Assembly (NCBI GenBank): GCA_009835515.1
Contig: VXXH01000638.1
Location: 1-17,735, forward strand
From: Candidatus Poribacteria bacterium
Lineage (GTDB): Bacteria > Poribacteria > WGA-4E > WGA-3G
Direction of reading: 5' to 3'
Length of the DNA: 17,735 nucleotides
Below the pieces are notes generated by a model. It was not told where the DNA came from. It did no database searches and was given only the letters and a program-made list of their open reading frames with translations. Shown piece after piece: positions 7,371 through 15,048 of this stretch. The position numbers and the translations under genes were made by a program. The first letter of the stretch is position 1. Each line of letters starts with the position of its first letter.

Positions 7371-7500
7371 GTTATCAGTTATCGGTCATCAGTTTGCCTC
7401 ACAGTGAGAGTTACAAGAGGTTTTTGATAATTCCAACATCTCCTGTAACTGATGACTGAAAGGATTTTTTGAAAAAAATCCGTACTGACAACTGAGAACT
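7371..7500. repeat. MITE-like repeat R1 between priA and the aldolase gene
   Basis: The left end GTTATCAGTTATCGGTCATCAGT and the right end ACTGATGACTGAAAG...ACTGACAACTGAG are inverted relatives of each other. The core 7390-7470 aligns without gaps to 16472-16552, at about 70 of 81 positions by hand, with most differences transitions. A near-perfect A/T hairpin (GGATTTTTT at 7462-7470, AAAAAATCC at 7473-7481) sits near the right end. No open frame is supported. It ends four bases from the priA stop. Confidence 0.7.
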
Positions 7501-7504
7501 ATCC

Positions 7505-9622
7505 TTAGAGTGTATTTGTTGGGTCAATATCTATCACAAATTCAATAGCCTTTGATTTTATGATGCTTGGTGGTTCGTCAGTAAAACGCTTAAAGAGTCT
7601 CCCTATCTTTTCAGCATCGGTACTTCGGAGCAAGAGATGCCACCGAAATTTCCCTTCAATTTTTGAGAGTGGTGCCGGTGCGGGTCCGAGGATCTCCACC
7701 GATGTATCTTCAACAGTGGGAACCTGTGAAGCGTGTTCTCGGGCCTCCTGCCAAATTTCGAGTTGATCTCGTGCAGCATGTGCGGCATCAATAACGGCTT
7801 GTTCGTCTTTGCCTCGGAGTAAGAGGGTCGCAACGTGAGCGAAAGGTGGATACCGTAGCGCGTCCCGTGCGACGACCTCCTGGGCATAGAAATCGAGGTA
7901 GTCGTGTTTCTGTGCTGCCTCTATACAGTAGTGCTCAGGCATATAGGTTTGGATGACGACCTTGCCTTCAAGTTCCGCGCGTCCAGAACGTCCTGCAACT
8001 TGTGTGAGTAGGCTGAACGTCTGTTCGCTTGCTCGGAAATCAGGAAGATTCAAGCCGGTATCCGCTGCGATAACCCCGACAAGAGTGACGTTCGGGAAGT
8101 CCAACCCCTTCGACACCATCTGTGTGCCTATCAGGATATCAATTTTCTGCTGTTCAAATTCCGCTAAAATCTGTTGATGCGCGTTTTTCCGCGCCGTTGA
8201 ATCCGCATCAAACCGTTTCACACGTGCTTTCGGATATGCTTTGCGTACCTCTTGTTCAACTGCCTCCGTCCCTGCGCCAAAAAAGCGAATCGCATCACTA
8301 CTACACTGCGGACATGACTGTTGTGTCGGACGTTTGCTGCCGCAATGGTGGCAGACGAGCTGCTGCGTTTCACGGTGATAGGTGAGTGAGATAGAACAGT
8401 TGTTGCACCGTTCGACATAGCCACAGGTGCGGCAGAAGACATAAGTGGAGTGCCCACGCCGGTTAAGAAACAGGATAATTTGTTCTCGCCGCACCAGCCG
8501 CTCCTCAATGGAGCTTCGGAGCAGATCCGAGAAGATCGTCCGGTTCCCTTTTTTAAACTCGGTTCGCATATCAACGATGTGAACATCGGGCATTTTTCTA
8601 TTAAAAACACGGTCGGGTAGGTTGAGGAGTTGATAACGCCCGTTTCGTGCCCGATGGAAACTTTCAAGGGAGGGTGTCGCGCTTCCGAGTAGAACGGGGC
8701 ATTTTGCGAGGTCGCTCCGCTTCTGTGCGACTTCCCGTGCATGGTAGCGCGGCGCAGTATCCGATTTATAGGAATCCGAATGCTCCTCGTCCATAATCAG
8801 CATCCCAAGTTTTTGGACCGGGGCAAAGATAGCAGAGCGCGGTCCAATGACAATATCGGCTTCGCCCTTCTGGATGCGATGCCACTGGTCATAGCGTTCG
8901 CCGTCACTCAATCGGCTATGCAGCAAGGCGACACGCTCACCGAACCGCCCCACAAATCGAGAGGCAGTCTGCGGTGTGAGCGAAATCTCTGGGACCAATA
9001 CAATGACAGATCTGCCATTTTCAAGGACATCTGCCATCGCCTGCATATAGACCTCTGTTTTCCCGCTTCCGGTTACACCGTGAAGTAAAAAGGTTGGTGG
9101 TTGTTTAATACCGTTGTCCGAGACGGCTGCTGTGGTGTGTGATACCAGTACGTTTTTAATTTCCGTGAAGGCTGCGGATTGCGCGGAATTCAAGAGGAGT
9201 GGTTGCGTCGGCGCGACAGGTTCAAGACTCAATGGGTTCCGTACCGTTTCTGCCTGTACGATATGAATAAACCCGTGTCTTTCAAGGGTCCGTAGCAGCG
9301 AAATACTGGCGTTTACTCGCTTCATTAAGTCTGTTGTTGCCAAAGGTGCCCCTTCATCAAGAAGGAATTGCAGAATCTCTGCCCGCTTGACATCGGCAGC
9401 ATGGAGGCGGTTAGCTGAACGCTGTGGGTCCGCATTGTCGTGAACGTCCGAGGTTTCATTTTTGAGCTGCTGAATCGCCATCTCAACATCAGCAGTTGGT
9501 AAAGCTAATTGCGCGACAGTGGTTTTTTGTGTGGTAGCCTTCGGTTTATGCGTAACATTGGTCTCAACAACACCTTTTTCGCGGAGTCTCCTGATTCGCG
9601 AACGGACATCTTGAGCGCTCAA
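7505..9622 (-). CDS. priA: Primosomal helicase PriA, C-terminal part (helicase and zinc domains)
   Basis: PriA is the 3'-5' DNA helicase that restarts stalled replication forks. This 705-residue frame holds its helicase part: Walker A GVTGSGKT (182-189), Walker B DEEH (278-281), GSATPSLES (313-321), and eight zinc-ligand cysteines in the PriA pattern (CRTC, CNNC, CHHC, CPQC, residues 397-440). The late motifs GTQMVSKGLDFPNVTLVGV and QVAGRSGR follow. TTG 9622 is only the first possible start and has no ribosome binding site. The same frame runs on upstream as FNQIARRTG before meeting TAG (9650-9652) and TAA (9656-9658), beyond which it continues as the N-terminal part. Either the gene is broken, the stops are read through, or the parts are made separately. 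Length with both parts, about 855 codons, is slightly long for PriA. Confidence 0.9.
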   Translation of the reverse strand: MSAQDVRSRIRRLREKGVVETNVTHKPKATTQKTTVAQLALPTADVEMAIQQLKNETSDVHDNADPQRSANRLHAADVKRAEILQFLLDEGAPLATTDLMKRVNASISLLRTLERHGFIHIVQAETVRNPLSLEPVAPTQPLLLNSAQSAAFTEIKNVLVSHTTAAVSDNGIKQPPTFLLHGVTGSGKTEVYMQAMADVLENGRSVIVLVPEISLTPQTASRFVGRFGERVALLHSRLSDGERYDQWHRIQKGEADIVIGPRSAIFAPVQKLGMLIMDEEHSDSYKSDTAPRYHAREVAQKRSDLAKCPVLLGSATPSLESFHRARNGRYQLLNLPDRVFNRKMPDVHIVDMRTEFKKGNRTIFSDLLRSSIEERLVRREQIILFLNRRGHSTYVFCRTCGYVERCNNCSISLTYHRETQQLVCHHCGSKRPTQQSCPQCSSDAIRFFGAGTEAVEQEVRKAYPKARVKRFDADSTARKNAHQQILAEFEQQKIDILIGTQMVSKGLDFPNVTLVGVIAADTGLNLPDFRASEQTFSLLTQVAGRSGRAELEGKVVIQTYMPEHYCIEAAQKHDYLDFYAQEVVARDALRYPPFAHVATLLLRGKDEQAVIDAAHAARDQLEIWQEAREHASQVPTVEDTSVEILGPAPAPLSKIEGKFRWHLLLRSTDAEKIGRLFKRFTDEPPSIIKSKAIEFVIDIDPTNTL

Positions 9623-9655
9623 ACCAGTTCGTCTGGCAATCTGATTGAACTATAG

Positions 9656-10072
9656 TTAACCCTCAGCTTCCAAAAGTGCGACGATTTTTTTTTGCACGTT
9701 TCCGAGGGATCCTGAAAATTCAGGTAGGAGTCGGACCTGTTCCGTTTTCTGGGTCCGGACAGCGGCTGGTACTGCACAATAAAGCGCGACCCCCCACGAA
9801 CAGACATAATAGTCCGCCATCCATTTCGTAAGGGTGAGCATCTCAGGCGAGAACATCGGTGTTTCATCGAGACACTCGGAGACATTCTTGATAAGGTTGG
9901 GGGCGAGGTCAGTTTCATCAAACCGTTCAACGACGACACCCTCCTGCTTCGTTCTGCGAAACGGTGCTAATACTCGGACACCGGGTTGTAAAACCGGGTC
10001 CAGCTGCGGCGGTACGCCGTAGGTAAATACTTGATCTACTGATAGCGGAAAAGCAACGTTTGCATAACGCAT
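9656..10072 (-). CDS. priA: Primosomal helicase PriA, N-terminal DNA-binding part
   Basis: 138 residues matching the PriA 3'BD domain: the opening YANVAFPLSVDQVFTYGVP, GVRVLAPF, the family motif LAPNLIKNVSECLDETPMFSPEMLTLTKWMADYY in pieces, and YYVCSWGVALYCAVPAAV, then the start of the winged-helix segment NVQKKIVALLEAEG. The frame stops at TAA, leaves one sense codon (CTA), meets TAG, and then reads straight into the remaining PriA sequence. By itself this fragment would bind fork 3' ends but lacks the helicase. The ATG is preceded by GACAACTGACAACTAATT, a heptad repeat with no ribosome binding site. Confidence 0.88.
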   Translation of the reverse strand: MRYANVAFPLSVDQVFTYGVPPQLDPVLQPGVRVLAPFRRTKQEGVVVERFDETDLAPNLIKNVSECLDETPMFSPEMLTLTKWMADYYVCSWGVALYCAVPAAVRTQKTEQVRLLPEFSGSLGNVQKKIVALLEAEG

Positions 10073-10074
10073 AA

Positions 10075-10254
10075 TTAGTTGTCAGTTGTCAGGACGATTT
10101 TTTTCTCCGAAAAAAATCTTTCAGTTGTCAGTTTTAGGAGTTTCCAGTTTTCGGAAAAGAGGGTGTTTTTGCTTCGGTGTTTCCCCATGATTAACAAAAG
10201 TTTCCCTTCTTAACTGGCCACTGGTTACTGATACACTGACAACTATTCTCACTT
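10075..10254. repeat. Heptad-repeat region with a perfect A/T hairpin, between the glycosylase gene and priA
   Basis: TTAGTTGTCAGTTGTCAG at the priA end, TTTCAGTTGTCAGTTTTAGG in the middle, and ACTGATACACTGACAACTA at the other end are direct and inverted forms of one heptad. A perfect 10-bp stem GATTTTTTTC (10096-10105) and GAAAAAAATC (10109-10118) encloses TCC. No gene is visible in these 180 bases. Confidence 0.65.
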
Positions 10255-10974
10255 CTATCCTTGCGCCAAAAATGTGAGTACCTTTTTTATGTCTTCCCAC
10301 ACCTCACGTTTGGCATTTGGATTTCTGAGGAGGTATGCGGGATGATAGGTTGGCATAATAACCGGTGGCTTTTTATGGGGAAGGACGTGCAGCCCAGCGA
10401 CCTTGCACTCATGGAACTCACCGCGAAGTTTTGTAATCCCTATCTTCGTATCAAGCAACATCCGTGCAGCAAAACTCCCAAGTGCCACAATCACCTTCGG
10501 TTGAATCAGTTCGATTTGGCGCATTAAATATGGACTACAGGTTGCGACCTCGTCCGCTTCAGGATTTCTATTGCCGGGCGGGCGGCATTTAAGTACATTG
10601 GCGATATAGACATCGGCGCGTTTAAGTTTCATCCCGGACTCTATGATCTGCGTCAGCAATTGACCGGCGCGACCGACAAAAGGTTCTCCCTGCCTATCCT
10701 CGTCAGCCCCGGGTGCTTCACCGATGAACATAAGGTCAGCGTTCGTATTCCCGACCCCAAAAACGACACTATTCCGTGTCTCGTGTAACGGACATTTCGT
10801 GCAATTCCCGGCATCTGTTGCCAATGCAGGTAGGTCGAAATCCGCATAAGGCGACTGCTGTTCAGGTTCGCGTAGTTCTGCTTCTATGAAACCGAGTTGA
10901 AGTTGCTCTTCCATGTATTCCCTCACGCTTGCAACGAGTTCTATGTACTCTTTTCTGAAGTTGTCGGTATCCAT
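10255..10974 (-). CDS. Uracil-DNA glycosylase, family 4 (iron-sulfur type)
   Basis: Removes uracil from DNA to start base-excision repair. From ATG 10974 the protein has 239 residues; GTG 10986 is an alternative, but GGTGA lies at a suitable distance before the ATG. Four cysteines of the 4Fe-4S cluster are present: CTKC (58, 61), KCRPP (130) and ATCSPY (146). Motif A is [23 protein letters not shown] (residues 85-107 in pieces), with the water-activating segment GEAPG characteristic of family 4 rather than family 1. The substrate pocket [13 protein letters not shown] and motif [10 protein letters not shown] (211-219) are intact. An extra ~50-residue acidic N-terminal segment precedes the first cysteine, as in several bacterial homologues. 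It lies between rseP and priA, each side separated by repeat-filled gaps, so any shared transcript is unproven. Confidence 0.93.
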   Translation of the reverse strand: MDTDNFRKEYIELVASVREYMEEQLQLGFIEAELREPEQQSPYADFDLPALATDAGNCTKCPLHETRNSVVFGVGNTNADLMFIGEAPGADEDRQGEPFVGRAGQLLTQIIESGMKLKRADVYIANVLKCRPPGNRNPEADEVATCSPYLMRQIELIQPKVIVALGSFAARMLLDTKIGITKLRGEFHECKVAGLHVLPHKKPPVIMPTYHPAYLLRNPNAKREVWEDIKKVLTFLAQG

Positions 10975-10977
10975 TTT

Positions 10978-11062
10978 AATAGTCACCAGTTGGCAGAGGA
11001 ACGGTTATAAGTTATGAAGGTTTTTCGGCGAAAAACCGATCTGAAAACTGACAACGATTCCC
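10978..11062. repeat. Heptad-like repeat with hairpin between rseP and the glycosylase gene
   Basis: A degenerate copy: AGTCACCAGTTGG at the left, CTGAAAACTGACAAC at the right. The perfect 8-bp stem GGTTTTTC (11019-11026) and GAAAAACC (11030-11037) encloses GGC. Arrangement and hairpin class match the copies at 10096 and 14926. No gene is visible. Confidence 0.55.
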
Positions 11063-11066
11063 CTGA

Positions 11067-12752
11067 TTAATTTCTGAGATCGTAAATCAGGGTCATACCA
11101 TCGAACCAAGTGACGTACAGGAAGAAGGCAATCAGAAGGACAACGCTGACTTGTTGAACAATCTCCTGTGCCTTTCGAGGCATCGGCTTGCCACGAATCT
11201 TCTCAACAGCAAAAAAGAGCAGCTGCCCGCCATCAGCAATCGGAATCGGTAACAGATTGACAATCGCGAGATTGATACTGATAAACCCGACAAAAAAGAT
11301 GAGGCTGCTCAAACCGAGACGGCTGAATTTGCCCGTCATGTGGGTAATACCCACGGGACCGGCGAGGAGTTTTGGTGATACCTCACCGCCTATCAACTGT
11401 TGCAGCGTTCTGCCGATAGCGGTAAACGTTAGCCATGTCGCTTCAACACCTTTCCCGAACCCAGTTAAAAGGTTGTATTCCGGCAAAGGTGCTGTTTTGG
11501 GAGCCAGTTGCATGCCGCTGAGGGTGGACTGCCACATCAATCCGAACATGACTGCTTCTGGGTCTACCTCTGCGCTTTGCGTTTCGCTTGAAAGGGTTAC
11601 TTGTTTCGGGTCCCCCTCCCGCATCAACCCGATTTGCACCGGTTGGTCCGCCGCTGCCATGAGTTGCGAGTAGAGTGTCGTCTTATTTATGGACGCTCCG
11701 TTAACCGTAAGCAGCATATCTCCATTCTGAATGCCTGCCTCTTCAGCGGTGCTCCCCTTTTGAACACCTGCGATCACCTGCCAATCGACGGGCAGTTGAA
11801 GCGTGAAGACCTCATCACCTCGGCGAATGCCAAGCGTTAATGCCTCTCGATGCTCGTTAATGTTATTATAGAGTGCCCTATACTTTTCATCCATCCAGTC
11901 CGCTGACCGACGCCACACCCCGGAACCAAAGTACGGGACACTATAGAGTCTCTCGCCGTTGATGCTCTCAATAATATCCCCGACTTGAAGACCGGCTTCT
12001 GCCGCGAGACTCCCTTTTTCAATATGGCTCACGATTGTTGTGTGTCCACTACTCACCCGAATTTCGCCGATATCACCTCTAACACTCGGTATCGCAGCCG
12101 GTTTGACAGAGAGGGTTTGGTGGACACCCTCTCGCTCTACAACGAGTTCCAACGTTTTATTCGCACTTGTGAGAATTCGGTTTTGGAAGGTAGACCAATG
12201 ACGGATTGAATCCCCATTGATTGAAACAAGTTTGTCGCCGGGCATAATTCCGCCTGCAGCACCAGGTCCATCGTCAGCGACCCACCCTACTTGAACCGCC
12301 TCCGACTCACCGATCGGTCTGCCGGTAAAACTACTGATGAGATTGGCAGACCCACTGTCAAGGCCAGTTGCGAAGACAGCCCCATAGACCAAAACACCAA
12401 ACAAAAGATTAATAGCGGGCCCCGCGGCAACAACAAAAGCGCGGCTGCCGAGCGATGCGCTCGCAAATTCGCCAACGGCACCGGTCTGCTCGCTTGGGTT
12501 CTCACCTTCCATCTGGACATAGCCGCCAAATGGGAATACGGAGATTTTATATTCCGTCTCACCTCGCTGAATCCCGACAATTTTTGGACCGAAACCGATA
12601 GAAAAAGTGTTCACCTTGATACCGCACCGTTTCGCGGCATAAAAGTGGCCGAGTTCATGAATAAAAATAAGAAAACCGAGAGAAACAATTGCAAGAAACA
12701 CCGTCCTGAAGTGCGGAAGGACAGAGTTTATGAGATCAATCAAGAATTCCAT
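11067..12752 (-). CDS. rseP: Site-2 zinc metalloprotease RseP (M50) with three PDZ domains
   Basis: An intramembrane protease that cuts membrane-anchored anti-sigma factors and remnant signal peptides. The zinc site HELGH is at residues 32-36 in the first membrane helix, followed by GFGPKIVG, FPFGGYVQMEGE and GPAINLLFG (111-119). The second catalytic motif is NLLPIPIADGG (499-509), keeping the metal-ligand aspartate but with A where L is usual. Between them lie three PDZ-like units: about 152-218 (GIMPGDKLVSINGD), 228-320 (GLQVGDIIESINGE) and 322-388 (GIQNGDMLLTVNGA); E. coli RseP has two and is about 450 residues, this one 561. SPKLLAGPVGI (459-469) is family-typical. The start overlaps the end of dxr by 17 bases, so translation is probably coupled to dxr. 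Confidence 0.95.
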   Translation of the reverse strand: MEFLIDLINSVLPHFRTVFLAIVSLGFLIFIHELGHFYAAKRCGIKVNTFSIGFGPKIVGIQRGETEYKISVFPFGGYVQMEGENPSEQTGAVGEFASASLGSRAFVVAAGPAINLLFGVLVYGAVFATGLDSGSANLISSFTGRPIGESEAVQVGWVADDGPGAAGGIMPGDKLVSINGDSIRHWSTFQNRILTSANKTLELVVEREGVHQTLSVKPAAIPSVRGDIGEIRVSSGHTTIVSHIEKGSLAAEAGLQVGDIIESINGERLYSVPYFGSGVWRRSADWMDEKYRALYNNINEHREALTLGIRRGDEVFTLQLPVDWQVIAGVQKGSTAEEAGIQNGDMLLTVNGASINKTTLYSQLMAAADQPVQIGLMREGDPKQVTLSSETQSAEVDPEAVMFGLMWQSTLSGMQLAPKTAPLPEYNLLTGFGKGVEATWLTFTAIGRTLQQLIGGEVSPKLLAGPVGITHMTGKFSRLGLSSLIFFVGFISINLAIVNLLPIPIADGGQLLFFAVEKIRGKPMPRKAQEIVQQVSVVLLIAFFLYVTWFDGMTLIYDLRN

Positions 12753-13935
12753 GTCTATTACCCTTTTTCTTTGTGTGATTTTTTATGAGTGAATTTGCTG
12801 TTGCTTTTGCCCACCGATCTGCCTCAAGGATATCCGTGAGTGTTGGGTCTGGAACGACTGTGTGCTTATCCATCACATGTCCGAGGATAACCGGTATATC
12901 CATAAACCCGATGTCCGCGTTAAGAAACGCCTCGACGACGATCTCATCTGCGCTGCTTAATACCACGGGGAGTGTGCCACCAACGTCTGCGGCGGTATAA
13001 GCCAGCGAGAGACACGGAAACTTTTCAAAGTCAACAGGTTCAAAGTGTAGTGTGCGCGCCTCCTGTAGATCCAGACGTGGCACTGGTGCGGAGAGTCTAC
13101 GCGGATAAGTTAAAGCGTATTGAATCATAATACGCATATCTGTAGGACCTAATTGTGCGAGTGTAGAACCGTCTGCCCACTCTACCATAGAATGAACGAT
13201 ACTCTCCGGGTGGACAACAACGTCAATTTTTGAGAGTTCTATATTAAACAACCATTTCGCTTCGATGACCTCCAGCCCTTTGTTCATCATCGTTGCGGAA
13301 TCAATAGTAATTTTCGGTCCCATCTTCCAATTCGGGTGCTGGAGTGCTTGTGCTGGCGTTACAGAATAGAGTTCGGCTTTCGGCACCTTTCGGAAGGGGC
13401 CGCCAGAAGCCGTAATCAGGAGTCGATGGATATCTGCCTGTTGGTCGCGTGCGCCTTCCAAACATTGGAAGATAGCACTCATTTCGCCATCTATCGGTAT
13501 TAAGTTAACGCCATTTGTTTTAACCGCTGCGTTAACAAGCGGTCCCGCCATGACCATTACCTCCTTATTAACGAAAGCGATGTCTTTCCCCGCGTTGATC
13601 GCTGCCAAAGTTGGTAACAAGCCTGCGCTACCGCCCATCCCCTCCAAAATTTGGGAGGCTTGTGGCATTGTCGCTACGGCTTGAAGCCCCTCGGTGCCAG
13701 CGAGTATTTCTGTCCCATTGATGTCCCGAATACGCGCTCGAAGTATCCCCGCCGCGGTAGGTTCATTTACCGCCACCAACGCCGGACGATACCGCCGAAT
13801 CTGTTGTTCAAGGGTATCAACGTCTCGGTTCGCTGCGATGCCGACGACTTTAAATTCGTCAGCATGCGTTTCAACAACGCTGAGGGCGTTCTTTCCAATA
13901 GAACCCGTGCTACCGAGTATGGCGATATGCTTCAT
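12736..13935 (-). CDS. dxr: 1-deoxy-D-xylulose 5-phosphate reductoisomerase
   Basis: Second step of the MEP isoprenoid pathway: DXP plus NADPH to MEP. The 399-residue protein opens with the NADPH-binding GSTGSIG (8-14). Active-site features visible are K124 in VNKE, SGGPF (177-181), H200 in HPNW, DSATMMNKGLE (212-222) with E222 and E225, and VHPESIVHSM (241-250). Oddities: the metal-binding motif normally written DSEH is DGEM here (149-152), keeping the acidic ligands but losing the serine and histidine; and the usual NAANE near the C-terminal domain is SSADE. All other key positions look intact, so an active but slightly atypical enzyme is likely. The ATG is three bases from a heptad-repeat tract and lacks a ribosome binding site. 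Its end overlaps rseP. Confidence 0.95.
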   Translation of the reverse strand: MKHIAILGSTGSIGKNALSVVETHADEFKVVGIAANRDVDTLEQQIRRYRPALVAVNEPTAAGILRARIRDINGTEILAGTEGLQAVATMPQASQILEGMGGSAGLLPTLAAINAGKDIAFVNKEVMVMAGPLVNAAVKTNGVNLIPIDGEMSAIFQCLEGARDQQADIHRLLITASGGPFRKVPKAELYSVTPAQALQHPNWKMGPKITIDSATMMNKGLEVIEAKWLFNIELSKIDVVVHPESIVHSMVEWADGSTLAQLGPTDMRIMIQYALTYPRRLSAPVPRLDLQEARTLHFEPVDFEKFPCLSLAYTAADVGGTLPVVLSSADEIVVEAFLNADIGFMDIPVILGHVMDKHTVVPDPTLTDILEADRWAKATANSLIKNHTKKKGNRHGILD

Positions 13936-13937
13936 TA

Positions 13938-14052
13938 GTTGTCAGTTGTCAGTTGTCAGTTATCAGTTATCAGTCACTTTTAAAAATCCACTCCAACTTG
14001 GCGCGCCTCAAGAATTAGTGAATTGTTACATCAAAACCGCCTCACTGAAAAC
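13938..14052. repeat. Heptad repeat tract between cdsA and dxr
   Basis: Five consecutive 7-bp units on the + strand, GTTGTCA three times then GTTATCA twice (13938-13972), begin three bases upstream of the dxr start codon. The inverse form CACTGAAAACTGAGG lies at the far end (14043-14057). No gene or ribosome binding site is visible in the 125-base gap. Confidence 0.75.
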
Positions 14053-14060
14053 TGAGGGTC

Positions 14061-14891
14061 CTAAAAGTGTCTCATCAATTCCCAATAGTAGTAGAGGGCG
14101 GGCGTGCTAAAAATTAGGCTGTCACATCTATCAATAAAGCCGCCGTGTCCAGGAATAACGTCTCCTGAGTCCTTGACCCCAGCCGTCCGTTTCATAAGCG
14201 AGGCACTGAGGTCCCCAAGTTGTCCGAGTACACTTAACAACAGCCCAATAAAAGCAGCGTCCAGCCAAGAGAAAGTGTCTTTGAGGAGAAGGACACCGAG
14301 TCCAAAGCCGATCAAAGTGCCGACAACCAATCCACCGATGGTCCCCTCCACTGTTTTGCGAGGGCTGACAGGGGTGCCGAGTTTATGTTTACCGATGGCT
14401 CTCCCGACAAGATACGCGCCGGTGTCGCTACACCAAACCGTTCCACATAACAGGAAAATGAGAGGCATACCGATTGATTCAGCGTTCCGCAGCAAAATGA
14501 GATGGTATCCTAATACCCAACCGATTGTTAAAATACCAGTTAATTTCAGCGTGACAGTGATCAACTCACCATCAACTTTCGCTCTAAAGATACTTTCAGC
14601 GAAGACGTAAATGAACACGAAAGTCAAGAAACTGAACATTATCGCTGAATCAGGTACCGTCTTTGTCAAGGTAGGTAGAAGATACGCTAATAAGCAGAAC
14701 ACACCTGTTAGGAGTGCTGGCATCACAGGATTCAATTTTTCAGTGAAATGCTGCGCCAGACGGCAGTACTCAACTTGCATCATCAACATAGCGATTAATA
14801 CAAGTGACAAATAGAGCCAATCCCCCCAATAAATAATCAGGACGACTAACGGCACCAGCACAACCGCACTCAGGACTCTCCGCCAAAACAT
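14061..14891 (-). CDS. cdsA: Phosphatidate cytidylyltransferase (CDP-diglyceride synthase)
   Basis: An integral membrane enzyme making CDP-diacylglycerol from phosphatidate and CTP, the branch point for bacterial phospholipids. The 276 residues contain about eight hydrophobic helices (e.g. VVLVPLVVLIIYWGDWLYLS). The C-terminal family signature reads GQLGDLSASLMKRTAGVKDSG followed by PGHGGFIDRCDSLIF (about 222-258), with the expected KR, KDSG and GHGG-DR-D elements. CSDTGAYLVGRAIGKHKL and SPRKTVEG upstream are also typical. Length is normal. In most bacteria uppS directly precedes cdsA; here the gene ahead is frr, 157 bases away, and the gap is repeat. dxr follows after 125 bases of repeat. 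Confidence 0.95.
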   Translation of the reverse strand: MFWRRVLSAVVLVPLVVLIIYWGDWLYLSLVLIAMLMMQVEYCRLAQHFTEKLNPVMPALLTGVFCLLAYLLPTLTKTVPDSAIMFSFLTFVFIYVFAESIFRAKVDGELITVTLKLTGILTIGWVLGYHLILLRNAESIGMPLIFLLCGTVWCSDTGAYLVGRAIGKHKLGTPVSPRKTVEGTIGGLVVGTLIGFGLGVLLLKDTFSWLDAAFIGLLLSVLGQLGDLSASLMKRTAGVKDSGDVIPGHGGFIDRCDSLIFSTPALYYYWELMRHF

Positions 14892-14914
14892 AGGTTCTGT
14901 ATCCCACTTAAATA

Positions 14915-15046
14915 GTTTTCAGTTCGGTTTTTCTGCGAAAACCTTTCAGTTATCGGCTATCAGTTAAGAGGCATGCTGCGGCAAGTCCAACAAAAACAAC
15001 TGCTACGAGTAGTTGACTAACAACTGATAACTGATAACCGAGAACC
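14915..15046. repeat. Heptad-repeat element with hairpin in the uppS slot between frr and cdsA
   Basis: TTTTCAGTTCGG and TTTCAGTTATCGGCTATCAGTTAAG (14939-14967 region) on one side, and AACAACTGATAACTGATAACCGAG (15019-15042) inverted on the other. The hairpin GGTTTTTC (14926-14933) with GAAAACC (14937-14943), one base bulged, belongs to the same class as those at 10096 and 11019. No open frame is present. Confidence 0.65.
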
Positions 15047-15048
15047 AC

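Noticed and set aside
8218..8742. 174-codon frame on the minus strand within priA
   Set aside because: Overlaps the helicase and zinc-binding region in another frame and shows no recognisable domain; a shadow of priA.
9650..9658. Reassigned stop codons (TAA/TAG read as glutamine) to explain priA
   Set aside because: TAG or TAA ends several genes here at the expected family length (e.g. cdsA and the glycosylase by TAG, rpsB, tsf and rseP by TAA), so a genome-wide code change does not fit; only local readthrough or mutation remains.
12291..12788. 165-codon + strand frame over the rseP/dxr junction
   Set aside because: Lies opposite strongly conserved rseP coding sequence and has no recognisable domain or start signal.
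13938..13972. CRISPR array
   Set aside because: Units are 7 bp and contiguous with no spacers; no cas gene is nearby.
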